DNA from: a bacterium
GTDB lineage: Bacteria; Planctomycetota; JAFGQW01
NCBI GenBank assembly: GCA_030426805.1
Contig: JAUHXU010000001.1
Location: 1,390,861-1,454,860, forward strand
DNA: 64,000 bases
Direction: 5' to 3'
This document shows positions 46,702-55,426 of the stretch, piece by piece. Positions within the stretch are counted from its first letter, which is position 1, and each line of letters begins with the position of its first letter. The notes under the pieces were generated by a model. That model was given only the letters and a program-made list of their open reading frames with translations. It made no database searches and was not told where the DNA came from. A program made the translations under genes and the position numbers.

Positions 46702-48987
46702 AAACCCGACCGCGCGGTCGATTCGCCCGTCCATCGCGAGTTGGAAGCGAGCGCCCGGACGAACCGACGGGACGTGGATCACGCGCAGGCAGTCCGCGAA
46801 CCCGTGGTCGTCACCGAGCAGCGACGTGAGAACGCTCGGCGACTCGGTGAAGAACCGCTCGTTGTAGACGACCGACGGATCGCTCGGGTAGAGCGGCAAG
46901 TAGCGAATCCCCGCCTCGACGAGGTCTTGGAAGAAGTGCGTCCCGAACGACACTTCCGGCTCGTAGCCCTCGCGCTCGTATGCAATCTCGATCAGCGTGC
47001 GCGTGTTGCTGATGTCGGCGTAGGACACGGGCACGCCGAGGTTGACGTCCGTCGACCCCCACCGACCCGGCCCGAGCAGCACGAACGCCTTGCCGTGGAG
47101 CGCCTCGTTGACGAGGCCGACCACGCGCGACAGCCGGATGCGTTCGTCCCGCCGCGGCAGCGCGTCGTACACGCGCGGGTCGACATAGACGAGATACTCG
47201 ACGTCGCGCACCCACGCGGTCGCGACCTCGCGGTTGGCCGTGAAGATGATGTCCTCGGTCTTGATGCCGGGCGGGATGTCGACATCGCCGGTCTCGTCGC
47301 GCCCGGTGAACGGGCGGCACTGCAGCAGGTAGAACTTCTCGCCGTCGCACGCGAACTCGACGTCGACCGGCGACTGGAACCCCTCTTCGAGCCGGTCCAG
47401 CATGTTGCGGATCAGCTGCGGGAATTGCCCCTGCGTCAGCAGCTTGTCGAACGTCAAGACGAGGTTGTCGGTGTCCTTGCCGATCAGCGACCCGACGGGC
47501 GTCATCAGGTGGCCCTCGTCATACGACGACACGACGAGGTCGAGGTTGGGCACCTGCACTTCGCGAAGGACCTGGCGGATCGGCACGGAGCGGAACCGCT
47601 GTTTCTCGAGGTCGATGACGTCGATGTAGCGCTGCGAATAGCGCCGGATCAGCTCCGGCTTGACCTGCGGGTGCAGGGTCGGGCACGTCATCGCCACCAT
47701 GCGCGGATAGTCGTTCGCGCGGTCGACGGCGTGCGTGCCGAGCCCCATCACGAGCCGCAGGAAGCCGTCTTCGCGCTTGATGCGTTTGGACCAACGGTAG
47801 TCGTTGCGCGAGAACGCGACGCCCGCGTAGAGCGGAAAGAAGTACTTGCCATACCGACGACCGACGACCTTCTGAATCAGGATCGCCATGCGCTCGTCGT
47901 AGTCGATCAGGTCGCGACGCTTGCGGTACTCGATCGGATCCGGCGCGAACGTGCTCGCGTAGACCTCGGCGATCGCGGTCATCAGTTGCCGCAACCGCTG
48001 ATCGAGAGACCCCTGGTTCGCGACGAAGATGCTCTGGTACTTGCCGGAGAACGCCGCCGTGAAACTGTCTTCGAGCAGGCTCGACGAGCGCACGACGAGC
48101 GGGTGCTCGCCGACCTGCTTGAGCAGCTTGCGCAACCGCCGGGTCAGGTACTCCGACCACTGCGCGTTGACGAGCAACTGCTTGATGAACGGGAAGTCGC
48201 GGCGCACCTTCTCCGGCGGGTCGTACTTGTGGTCGTACAACTTCATCATGTGGTTGCGCATCATCAGGTCGTTCAAGACGTCGGTGCGCAGGTGGTACGA
48301 CTCGGGGATCGCGATCGGGAGCGGCTCTTCTTCCCGCTTGCGCCGGAGCTTGCCGCACAGCACGCCGTGGGCGACGTAGATGCCGGTCGCCTTGCCGCCG
48401 ATCTTGCCGATCCCCTTCGGCGGCCCGATGCTGCGGGAGAGGATGGGCGGCAAGTCACGGATGCGGATGAAGTGCTTCGCGACGCCGAGCACCTTCAGGT
48501 TCTCGGTGATGAAGTGCCGGAGCAGCGCGACTCGCGTGCCGAGCGCCTCCTCCTTCGGCACGCGTGCGGTCCCCTCGGGGATCTGCGCGAACTCGTCGAC
48601 CTTCTCGGCGAGCAGGTTCGACGAGATCCCGATCAGAGACGCGTAGTCGACGAGCGCCTTCGCCTCGGAGCGCTTGCGCGCGAGGTTGAAGACGTCGTCG
48701 ATGTCCTCCTTCGTCAGGTGGCTGGCCGCGTGCTCCTTGACGGTGTCGATCACCTGCTGGCGCCCGTCCTCGTCCCACGGGTTGAGGCTGGGTCGGTTCG
48801 GGTTCGGCTCGTCGTCGGCGAGGCCCTTGAGCTCGTCGAAGATGTTGTCGACCGAGACGAGCCCCTTGGAGTGCATCTCGAGCAGGATCTGGCGGGTGAC
48901 CTTGTCGATCAACCCCGCATGGGCCTCGAACTGCTCCTCGAGATACGCCCGCACCTCGGCGCGCTCGGCTTCGCTACGCGTGCTCAT
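46684..48987 (-). CDS. PEP/pyruvate-binding (PPDK N-terminal) domain protein, standalone
   Basis: The 767-residue protein contains a nucleotide-binding PPDK_N/PEP-synthase-like domain: IGPPKGIGKIGGKATGIYVA, EHPLVVRSSSLLEDSFTAAF with SGKYQSIFV, RYGKYFFPLYAGVAFSRNDY, and ending PVDVEFACDGEKFYLLQCRP. The phosphohistidine swivel domain and the C-terminal PEP/pyruvate barrel of true PEP synthase or PPDK are not there. The N-terminal 150 residues are helical and unassigned, and the last 170 (GKAFVLLGPGRWGSTDVNLG, VPVSYADISNTRTLIEIA) form a conserved extra domain. Homologues are annotated only as PEP-utilising-like proteins. ATP binding is likely; the acceptor is unknown. Confidence 0.8.
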   Translation of the reverse strand: MSTRSEAERAEVRAYLEEQFEAHAGLIDKVTRQILLEMHSKGLVSVDNIFDELKGLADDEPNPNRPSLNPWDEDGRQQVIDTVKEHAASHLTKEDIDDVFNLARKRSEAKALVDYASLIGISSNLLAEKVDEFAQIPEGTARVPKEEALGTRVALLRHFITENLKVLGVAKHFIRIRDLPPILSRSIGPPKGIGKIGGKATGIYVAHGVLCGKLRRKREEEPLPIAIPESYHLRTDVLNDLMMRNHMMKLYDHKYDPPEKVRRDFPFIKQLLVNAQWSEYLTRRLRKLLKQVGEHPLVVRSSSLLEDSFTAAFSGKYQSIFVANQGSLDQRLRQLMTAIAEVYASTFAPDPIEYRKRRDLIDYDERMAILIQKVVGRRYGKYFFPLYAGVAFSRNDYRWSKRIKREDGFLRLVMGLGTHAVDRANDYPRMVAMTCPTLHPQVKPELIRRYSQRYIDVIDLEKQRFRSVPIRQVLREVQVPNLDLVVSSYDEGHLMTPVGSLIGKDTDNLVLTFDKLLTQGQFPQLIRNMLDRLEEGFQSPVDVEFACDGEKFYLLQCRPFTGRDETGDVDIPPGIKTEDIIFTANREVATAWVRDVEYLVYVDPRVYDALPRRDERIRLSRVVGLVNEALHGKAFVLLGPGRWGSTDVNLGVPVSYADISNTRTLIEIAYEREGYEPEVSFGTHFFQDLVEAGIRYLPLYPSDPSVVYNERFFTESPSVLTSLLGDDHGFADCLRVIHVPSVRPGARFQLAMDGRIDRAVGFLQGGR

Positions 48988-49100
48988 CGCCGGCCCAGCC
49001 TACGGGGCGGCCGCTCCGATGGGAAGATCGTGAGGGGACGGACCGCGTACTCACGTGTCGTGGATCAGTAGCCGATGAACCGACTGAGAGGAGTTGCACG

Positions 49101-50282
49101 ATGCGTCCGATCCCCATCTGCCTCGCCCGACCGATCGCCCTCGCGCTCGGTCTCGCCGCGGCGGTCGCCAGCAGCGGCCCCGCCCAATCCCGCGTCTGGG
49201 TGACCGCCGGAGGACCCAACGGGGGCGTCTTCGCGGTCGCTCCGGCGAACGGATCGATCACGACCCTGTGCGCCGGCGCCTATCGCGGCGTCCATGCGGC
49301 GCCGGCCGGACGGGGCGCGTGCGTCGTCGCGGTCGCCAGCGGCGGCGGGGCCGGGGATCGCCTGGATTGGATCGCCGGCGACGGATCGGTCGTCTGCCGT
49401 GACGCCGTCCCCACCTGCACCGACCTCGCTCTCGACCAGACCGCCGGATTCGCCGCGGTCGACGCCGGTGCGTGCGTCTTCGAGATCGGCCTCGGGCCGA
49501 CGCGCACGCTCTGCACGATCGCGACGGCCCCGCCGAGCGCGATCGCCCGCGACGGTGAGCGCGGCGGCTTCGTCGCCGGAAGCTGGAACGGAACGCTGAC
49601 CGCGATCGATCGTGCGACCGGTGCCGTGACGACGCTCGCGACCGGCCTCGGTCGGATCACCGGCATCGTGTGGCTGCCCCGCACCGGCGGCTACGCGGTC
49701 AGCCGCTACCATCCGACCCACGGCGTGCTGCTCGTCGACGCGGCGGGCGCGATCCGGACCTCGCTCGCGTTCCCGATGTCGACAGGCTTGTCGGTGGACG
49801 CGTGCCGCGAGCACGTCTTCGCGGTCAACGCGCGCGGCGAGTTGCTCGAAGCCGGCGGCGACGGCACGGTGGTGCAACGCCGGACCGTCACACCGAGTCG
49901 GCCGCTGAGCGGCGTCCACGTCGACGGGGGCAACCGCATCCGCATCGCGGCGAGCAGCACGTCGGTCGCGATCGACGTGACGTTCGACGCGGCGCCGAAC
50001 AGCCCCTACGCGATCGGCATCGCACTGACGCCGCGGCCGGTGATCGGACTCGGCGGCGGCCGTGCGCTCAACGTCGCGGCCGACCCGCTGCTCCGCGCGC
50101 TGCTGGCCGGGGTGCTCGGGCGCTGGACCCGGGGGTTTGCCGGAACGACCGATGCGAGCGGGCACGCGCCGGCGACGCTCACGCTGCCGCCGATGCTCCG
50201 CGCGGGCACCCGCGTCTATCTCGCCGCCCTCACGCTCGACCCGGCGCGGCGCGCGACCGACGTCGCGATCCTGCGCCGATAG
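49101..50282 (+). CDS. Secreted beta-propeller-like protein, paralogue of the protein at 26,491
   Basis: The 393-residue product has a signal peptide (MRPIPICLARPIALALGLAA to GPAQS) and repeat-like strands such as GGVFAVAPANGSITTLCAGA, GTLTAIDRATGAVTTLATGL and GVLLVDAAGAIRTSLAFP. A C-terminal beta domain (about 310-393, TPRPVIGLGGGRALNVAADP ... RVYLAALTLDP) has the same length and pattern as the tail of the earlier secreted protein. AGGAG lies seven bases before the ATG. No enzyme motif is visible. Function unknown; surface or periplasmic location is inferred. Confidence 0.75.
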   Translation: MRPIPICLARPIALALGLAAAVASSGPAQSRVWVTAGGPNGGVFAVAPANGSITTLCAGAYRGVHAAPAGRGACVVAVASGGGAGDRLDWIAGDGSVVCRDAVPTCTDLALDQTAGFAAVDAGACVFEIGLGPTRTLCTIATAPPSAIARDGERGGFVAGSWNGTLTAIDRATGAVTTLATGLGRITGIVWLPRTGGYAVSRYHPTHGVLLVDAAGAIRTSLAFPMSTGLSVDACREHVFAVNARGELLEAGGDGTVVQRRTVTPSRPLSGVHVDGGNRIRIAASSTSVAIDVTFDAAPNSPYAIGIALTPRPVIGLGGGRALNVAADPLLRALLAGVLGRWTRGFAGTTDASGHAPATLTLPPMLRAGTRVYLAALTLDPARRATDVAILRR

Positions 50283-50299
50283 CGGCTTCGAAATGACGC

Positions 50300-50325
50300 G
50301 AGCCGGAGCGAGAACGCTCCGGCTC
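50300..50325. terminator. Probable bidirectional terminator
   Basis: A perfect 11-bp inverted repeat (GAGCCGGAGCG / CGCTCCGGCTC) with an AGAA loop lies between two convergent genes. It has the same size and loop length as the one at 5,934-5,959, suggesting this is the organism's usual transcript-end structure. No T-tract follows. Confidence 0.65.
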
Positions 50326-50354
50326 GGCGCCAATCAGACGATCGCCCGTCGGGC

Positions 50355-51443
50355 TTACGTCTTCGACTTGCTGCCGCAGCAACCGCCGGTCTTGGCCTTG
50401 GCCTTGCTGCTACCGCAGCAGCCGCCGGCCTTCTCGGTGCTCGTCTTGCTCGGGCACTCGCTGCCACCGCAGCAACCGGCCTCGGACTTGACCATCGAGT
50501 AGCCGGCCTTCTTCCAGTCGGCGACGCCACCCTTGAACTCGATGACGTTCGTGTAGCCCGCCGCGCGGAGCTTCTTGGCGACCGTCGAGCTCAGCGGGCA
50601 GACCTTCGCGCCGCAGTAGGTCACGACGAGCGCGTCCTTGCTCTTGACGATGTTCTTGTAGGTCTCGGCCTTCGTCCAGCACGAGCCGGTGCAGTCCTTG
50701 ATCGCGCGCGCACCCGGGATGCGCATGCCGTCGTCCCACTTGCCGGTGCGGGCGTCGACGATGACGACCGGAACCTTCGCGTTGATCAGCGTGCGGAGGC
50801 CCGCAGCGTCGATCGTCGAGGCGGGCATCTTCGGCGCGGCGGCCTTCGCGACGGCACCGGTCGACGGGCAGCAGCTGCTCCCCTTCGCGGTCTCGCCGGT
50901 CGACGGGCACGCGCCCTTGCTGCAGTCGCCCTTGGCGGCGCCGTCGGTGCAGGCACCCTTGCTGCACTCACCGTTGGCCTTGGAGCCGCACGCGGCGTTC
51001 GCCATCGCGCTCTTCCAGCCCTGGATGCCCTCGCTGTACTCGACCACGTTCGTGTAGCCGGCAGCGCGGAGGCGAGCGGCCATCTTCGTGCTCGCGGAGC
51101 ACTTCGGGCCGGCGCAGTAGGTCACGACCAGGCGGTCCTTCGGGCCGACGACCTTCGCGAGGGTCGCCTCGCAGCCGGCCGACTTCTCGCAGACCGACTT
51201 CGCGCCCGGGAGCGCGCCAGCCGCATCCTTGCGGGCGTCGACGATGGTCATCGGGACCTTCGCCTTCATCATCGCGACGAGGGCACCCGTCGAGACGTGA
51301 CCGGTCGCCGCCTTCGCGACGCCGTCTTCGGCGGAGCAGGCGGCCGGTTTGTCGCCGCATTTGGACTTCGAGCCACAGCACTGAGCGTCGATCGCCGTGG
51401 CGAGGACGGCGAGCAACGGAAGCAGAGCGATCAGCTTCTTCAC
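50355..51443 (-). CDS. Exported tandem rhodanese-domain protein with Cys-rich tracts
   Basis: The 362-residue protein has a signal peptide (VKKLIALLPLLAVLATAIDA) and two rhodanese-like domains. Domain 1 has its active-site Cys in VTYCAGPKCSASTKMAARLR; domain 2 has VTYCGAKVCPLSSTVAKKLR. Both end with the AAGYTNVVEY/AAGYTNVIEF-type strand and a GW or DWKKAGY motif. Cys-rich segments lie before domain 1 (CCGSKSKCGDKPAACS), between the domains (repeated CSKGAC and SSCCPS) and at the end (GGCCGSSK, GGCCGSKSKT). These could bind metals or metalloids. The GTG at 51443 has AAGGAG at eight bases. It is divergent from a DUF2064 gene of the arsenosugar type. Confidence 0.85.
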   Translation of the reverse strand: MKKLIALLPLLAVLATAIDAQCCGSKSKCGDKPAACSAEDGVAKAATGHVSTGALVAMMKAKVPMTIVDARKDAAGALPGAKSVCEKSAGCEATLAKVVGPKDRLVVTYCAGPKCSASTKMAARLRAAGYTNVVEYSEGIQGWKSAMANAACGSKANGECSKGACTDGAAKGDCSKGACPSTGETAKGSSCCPSTGAVAKAAAPKMPASTIDAAGLRTLINAKVPVVIVDARTGKWDDGMRIPGARAIKDCTGSCWTKAETYKNIVKSKDALVVTYCGAKVCPLSSTVAKKLRAAGYTNVIEFKGGVADWKKAGYSMVKSEAGCCGGSECPSKTSTEKAGGCCGSSKAKAKTGGCCGSKSKT

Positions 51444-51765
51444 GAAAACACTCCTTAGGGAAAGGACCTCTGGGTCGAGAAGATCTGCCTGATTCTCCAT
51501 CGCGGAGAACCTACCCCCGCCCGGGCCGGAAGGAACGAGCCTCCCGGAACGAGATCGGGTGCGGGAAACGCGCCTCACGCGCTCCGGCGCAACAACGGAA
51601 ATCGTAGTCGATGCGTGAGGGAAAGTGAGAACGAACCCTCGGGCACGAGGACTTTTTACACCGCTGTGACTCTCGGCGAAAACGGCCGTCCAAATGCCGA
51701 GGAACGGGCTCCGGAGCACGGCTCGAAATCAGACTCGAAGGTCCCGGTTTGGGCCGCTGATTCCG

Positions 51766-51793
51766 TTGATCGTCGGGGGATGCGGACTATACT
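51766..51793 (+). promoter_or_regulatory. Sigma-70-type promoter for the DUF2064-DUF547-GT2 operon
   Basis: TTGATC (51766-51771), a 16-base spacer and TATACT (51788-51793). Transcription should start near 51800, leaving a leader of about 145 bases before the ATG at 51946. Confidence 0.6.
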
Positions 51794-51815
51794 CAGTGGG
51801 CATTCGGCGGGGACA

Positions 51816-51866
51816 CCCACCGGGACGGTGGGCCGCAACGGCCAGATTCGGTGCCGACGAGTCGGC
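51816..51866 (+). other. Three tandem hairpins in the leader of the DUF2064 operon
   Basis: CCCACC-GGGAC-GGTGGG (51816-51832), GGCCG-CAA-CGGCC (51831-51843, touching the first) and GCCGAC-GA-GTCGGC (51853-51866) form consecutive perfect stems. They lie shortly after the predicted transcription start and about 80 bases before the start codon. This could be a cis-acting RNA element. No known riboswitch was matched. Confidence 0.4.
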
Positions 51867-51945
51867 GCGAATCGGCGAGCGCGACGTCGCGGGGCGCGAC
51901 GTGATGGTCGGGGGCAAGTGGTGGGCCTTGGTGGAGGCTGTTCCG

Positions 51946-52653
51946 ATGCGCGAGCGAGCCGAGCCCGTCGACACGTCGACGATCGAGGATTCCCCGGCGC
52001 CGAGCCAGATCATCTCGATGCTGGGCCGGTGGCCCGAGATCGGTCGATCGAAGACCCGTCTGGCGGCGGCGATCGGCGGCGTCAACGCCGACCGCGTCTA
52101 TCGCCAGCTGCTGCGTCACTGCGTGTCGAACGCGCGCCGCGCCTGCACGTTGAGCCACCGCCGCTCGATCTTCTTCGTCGATCCGCCGGAGCGCGTGCGC
52201 GTGATGACCGAGTGGCTCGGCGGCGACCAGGTCGTGTATCCGCAGAGCGAGGGCGACCTCGGCAAGCGGATGCGCCACGCCGCGGAGCAGGGCTTCGAGC
52301 TCGGCGCGGAAGCAGTGATCGTGATGGGCAGCGACTGCCCGCACCTCACGCCGGCCCGCCTGGATCGCGCATTCCAGGAGCTGACCTCCCACAAGGCCGT
52401 GATCGGCCCGGCCGACGACGGCGGCTTCTATCTCCTCGGCCTGAGCGAGATGATCCCCGAGCTGTTCAAACCGATGCAGTGGGGCTCGGAGCACGTGATG
52501 AAGACGATGCGCAACCGGTGCCGCCGCCTCGGGATCGAGTTCGCCGAGCTCGAGACGCTGCCGGACGTCGATCGGGTGAGCGACCTGAGCGACGAGGTGC
52601 TCCGCGTGCTGAACCTGACGCGCGCCCAGGTCTTCGCCGAAGCCGAGATGTAG
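51946..52653 (+). CDS. DUF2064/TIGR04282-family glycosyltransferase-like protein (arsenosugar cluster type)
   Basis: The 235-residue protein is a nucleotide-diphospho-sugar-transferase-fold protein of the DUF2064 group. It shows SMLGRWPEIGRSKTRLAAAI in place of the usual ArmPvpGkvKTRL, QSEGDLGKRMRHAAEQGFEL, VIVMGSDCPHLTPARLDRAF with the SDxP metal site, and GPADDGGFYLLGL. The GSDCPHL and DDGGFYLLGL motifs are diagnostic. In other bacteria the family occurs with radical SAM and methyltransferase genes of arsenosugar synthesis. I use ATG 51946, which has GGAGG at eight bases. It leads a three-gene unit with DUF547 and GT2 genes. Confidence 0.85.
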   Translation: MRERAEPVDTSTIEDSPAPSQIISMLGRWPEIGRSKTRLAAAIGGVNADRVYRQLLRHCVSNARRACTLSHRRSIFFVDPPERVRVMTEWLGGDQVVYPQSEGDLGKRMRHAAEQGFELGAEAVIVMGSDCPHLTPARLDRAFQELTSHKAVIGPADDGGFYLLGLSEMIPELFKPMQWGSEHVMKTMRNRCRRLGIEFAELETLPDVDRVSDLSDEVLRVLNLTRAQVFAEAEM

Positions 52654-52663
52654 CGTCCGGCCC

Positions 52664-53470
52664 GTGCGCGTCTCGCTCTGCGCGGCCACCCTCGGCGTTC
52701 TGCTCGCGACGGGTTGTCCCGCACAACCGGATCCCGCCCCGCATCCGAGCGCGCGCTGGGATGCCCTCGCCCGCCGCCACGTCGATGCGCAGGGCCGCGT
52801 CGACTACGGCGCTCTCCGCGACGCGCCGTCGTTCGGACGCCTCGTCGCGTCCCTCGCGACGTTCGACCCGGCGACGCTGAACGACGATGCGGCGCGGCTC
52901 GCATTCTGGATCAACGCCTACAACGTGCTGACGATCCACGGCGTGCTCGAACGACTGCCGACCGATCGCGCCGCATGGCCAGCGTGGAAGCCGACGTCGA
53001 TCGAGGTCGACGGCAAGTCGTTCTGGAAAGGCGTCTCGTTCCGCGTCGCGAACCGCTCGTTGACGCTCGACGCGATCGAACACGACGTGATCCGCGGCGA
53101 CCGGCGCTTTCGCGACCCACGGATTCACGTCGCGCTCGTCTGCGCGGCCCGCAGCTGCCCGCCGTTGCTCAACCGCGCCTACGTCGGCCCGCGCCTCGAT
53201 GAACAGCTCGACGCGCGGATGCGCCACGAATTGACCAGCCCCGCGCGAACGGAGTGGCGCGGCGCGCGGACCGTTCGACTCTCGAAGGTCTTCGAGTGGT
53301 ATCGGGCGGACTTCACGAGCGCGGCGTTCGCGCCGCGCGCCGACACGCTCGGTGCGTTCCTCGCCCGCTACGTCGCCGAACCCGCGAGGGCTCGCGCACT
53401 TGCCGGCGGCACCTGCACGATCGAGTTCCGGGAGTACGATTGGCGCCTGAATCTCCGACCGTCGCGGTGA
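52664..53470 (+). CDS. DUF547 lipoprotein
   Basis: The 268-residue product starts with a lipoprotein signal, MRVSLCAATLGVLLATGC, so it is probably lipidated at Cys18. The DUF547 body includes ARLAFWINAYNVLTIHGVLE, SLTLDAIEHDVIRGDRRFRD, and RIHVALVCAARSCPPLLNRA followed by Y. The pattern of conserved Asn, His and Cys residues suggests a papain-like fold seen in some members, but no activity is established. DUF547 genes commonly occur beside DUF2064 genes. The start is GTG 52664, ten bases after the DUF2064 stop. Its end overlaps the GT2 gene. Confidence 0.85.
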   Translation: MRVSLCAATLGVLLATGCPAQPDPAPHPSARWDALARRHVDAQGRVDYGALRDAPSFGRLVASLATFDPATLNDDAARLAFWINAYNVLTIHGVLERLPTDRAAWPAWKPTSIEVDGKSFWKGVSFRVANRSLTLDAIEHDVIRGDRRFRDPRIHVALVCAARSCPPLLNRAYVGPRLDEQLDARMRHELTSPARTEWRGARTVRLSKVFEWYRADFTSAAFAPRADTLGAFLARYVAEPARARALAGGTCTIEFREYDWRLNLRPSR

Positions 53471-54147
53471 TCGTGCCCGCACTCGACGAAGCCGCGACGA
53501 TCGGAGACGTCGTGCGTGGCCTCGCGTGCGATCATCCGTTCGAGGTCATCGTCGTCGACAACGGCAGCCGTGACCGGACGGTCGACGTCGCACGCGCGGC
53601 AGGCGCACGGGTCGTCGCCGAGCCGGCGCGTGGCTACGGCGCTGCGTGCCTCGCGGGCATCGCCGCGCTGTCGGATACCGTCCGCGTCGTCGCGTTCATC
53701 GACGGCGACCTCAGCGACGACCCGAGCGAACTGCCGCGGCTCGTCGACCCGGTCCTCGACGGCGACGTCGACCTCGTGATCGGCTCGCGCACGCAGGGCA
53801 CGGCGGAGCCCGGGTCGCTGACGTCCACGCAGGTCTTCGGCAATCGACTCGCCTGCACGCTGATGCGATGGTTCTTCGGCGCGCGCTACACCGACCTCGG
53901 TCCGTTCCGCGCGATCGACCGCGCGGCGCTCGACCGGATCGCGATGCGCGATCGGACGTGGGGCTGGACCGTCGAGATGCAGGTGCGCGCGAAGCGCCTC
54001 GGGCTCCGCACGCGCGAAGTGCCCGTCGTCTACCGCTGCCGACGCGAGGGGCGCTCGAAGATCAGCGGCAGCATCGTCGGCAGTGCGAAAGCCGGCTGGA
54101 AGATCATCACGACGATCCTCCGGGAACGGCTGCGGCCCGCGCGGTAA
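53440..54147 (+). CDS. Family 2 glycosyltransferase
   Basis: The 235-residue GT-A enzyme has the start VAVIVPALDEAATIGDVVRG, FEVIVVDNGSRDRTVDVAR, EPARGYGAACLAGIAAL and the metal-binding FIDGDLSDDPSEL. It ends in a region with EVPVVYRCRREGRSKISGS, typical of dolichyl/polyprenyl-phosphate hexose synthase-like GT2 proteins. No transmembrane anchor is present. Substrate unknown; transfer to a lipid or arsenosugar precursor is only suggested by context. I chose TTG 53440, with GGGAG five bases upstream. The alternative is GTG 53467, which overlaps the DUF547 stop as GTGA but would cut into the first beta strand. Confidence 0.85.
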   Translation: MAPESPTVAVIVPALDEAATIGDVVRGLACDHPFEVIVVDNGSRDRTVDVARAAGARVVAEPARGYGAACLAGIAALSDTVRVVAFIDGDLSDDPSELPRLVDPVLDGDVDLVIGSRTQGTAEPGSLTSTQVFGNRLACTLMRWFFGARYTDLGPFRAIDRAALDRIAMRDRTWGWTVEMQVRAKRLGLRTREVPVVYRCRREGRSKISGSIVGSAKAGWKIITTILRERLRPAR

Positions 54148-54149
54148 CC

Positions 54150-55403
54150 CTACAGCGCCGGCTCGATCGTGCCGCGGCACTCGCCGAAGCCGATCCGATA
54201 CCCGTCGCCCTCGCACCACGCGCGCATCACGAGCGTGTCGCCGTCTTGCAGGAACTTGCGCGTCTCGCCGCCGGGCAACTCGATCGGCTCGGTGCCGCGC
54301 CAGCACAGCTCGAGCATGCTGCCTCGCGACTCCTTCGTCGGCCCGCTGATCGTTCCCGACGCCATCAAATCGCCCGGGTTGAGCGGGCAACCGGTGGCGG
54401 TGTGGTGTGCGAGTTGCTGCGCCATGCTCCAGTAGAGGTAGCGGAAGTTCGACAGCGAAATCGGCGCGGGCGCGTCCATCGCCGGCGTCTGCAACCCGAC
54501 CTCGAGCCGGATGTCGTAGGTCTGCTCGCCGGTCGCGCGCAGGTAGGGCAACGGCTCGGGATCCTGTGCGGGCCCGGCGCAGCGGAACGGCTCGAGCGCC
54601 TCGAGCGTGACGATCCACGGCGAGATCGTCGTCGCGAAGTTCTTCGCGAGGAACGGACCGAGCGGCTGATACTCCCACTTCTGGATGTCGCGCGCGCTCC
54701 AGTCGTTGACGATGCACATTCCGAAGATGTGGTCGGTCGCGCGGTCGATCGGCACCGGCTCGCCGAGGCGCGTCGCCGGCCCGGTGAAGAAGCCCATCTC
54801 GTACTCGTAGTCGAGCAGGCGGCACGGGCCGAACGACGGTGCCTCCGCATCGTCAGCCTTCGTCTGGCCGCTCGGTCGGCGGACCGGCGTGCCGGACAAC
54901 ACGACCGAACTCGCGCGGCCGTGGTAGGCGACCGGCAGGTGCAGCCAGTTCGGCATCAGCGCGTTGTCCTTGCCGCGGAACATGATGCCGACGTTCGTCG
55001 CGTGCTCGCGCGACGAGTAGAAGTCGGTGTAGTCGCCGATCGTCACCGGCATCACGACGTCGACCTCCGCGACGGGCCGGATCGCGCGATCGCGCAGCGC
55101 CGCATCGTCGCGAAGGCGCGGCTCGTCCTCGGCGAGGAGCCGCAACAGGGTCGCGCGCGCGGCGCGCCACGCCGGCCGACCGAGCCCCATCAACGCGTTC
55201 AACGTCGGCTGCGCGAGCGCGTCCGCCAGCGCGGCATCGTCGAACGAGCCGGCCTCCGCGAGCGCGCGGAGGTCGACGACGTGGTCGCCGAGGCGCACCG
55301 CGAGGCGTGTCTCGTCGCCGGCGCGGAATGCGCCGAACGGCAGGTTCTGGATCGGGAAGTCGGAGTCGGGCGAGACCGGGACGAACGACCGGGTGGCGAC
55401 CAT
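54150..55403 (-). CDS. fahA: Fumarylacetoacetase
   Basis: FahA hydrolyses fumarylacetoacetate to fumarate and acetoacetate, the last step of tyrosine/homogentisate degradation. The 417 residues contain the N-terminal SH3-like domain ([15 protein letters not shown]) and the catalytic FAH domain with [65 protein letters not shown] and [20 protein letters not shown]. Metal-site Asp/Glu residues and the catalytic His are in place. It is the last gene of a three-gene unit. Other tyrosine-degradation enzymes are not in the window. Confidence 0.96.
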   Translation of the reverse strand: MVATRSFVPVSPDSDFPIQNLPFGAFRAGDETRLAVRLGDHVVDLRALAEAGSFDDAALADALAQPTLNALMGLGRPAWRAARATLLRLLAEDEPRLRDDAALRDRAIRPVAEVDVVMPVTIGDYTDFYSSREHATNVGIMFRGKDNALMPNWLHLPVAYHGRASSVVLSGTPVRRPSGQTKADDAEAPSFGPCRLLDYEYEMGFFTGPATRLGEPVPIDRATDHIFGMCIVNDWSARDIQKWEYQPLGPFLAKNFATTISPWIVTLEALEPFRCAGPAQDPEPLPYLRATGEQTYDIRLEVGLQTPAMDAPAPISLSNFRYLYWSMAQQLAHHTATGCPLNPGDLMASGTISGPTKESRGSMLELCWRGTEPIELPGGETRKFLQDGDTLVMRAWCEGDGYRIGFGECRGTIEPAL

Positions 55404-55426
55404 CGTGATCCTCCTGCGGCAGGCGG

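Larger units (their letters stand above)
51444..51945. other. Long intergenic region with promoter and structured leader
   Basis: About 500 bases separate the rhodanese gene (minus) and the DUF2064 gene (plus), with lower GC content than the surrounding genes. A clear sigma-70-like promoter is at 51,766-51,793. The downstream 150-base leader contains three consecutive hairpins and a purine-rich ribosome site. No ORF with family support or a known riboswitch signature was recognised. Confidence 0.5.
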
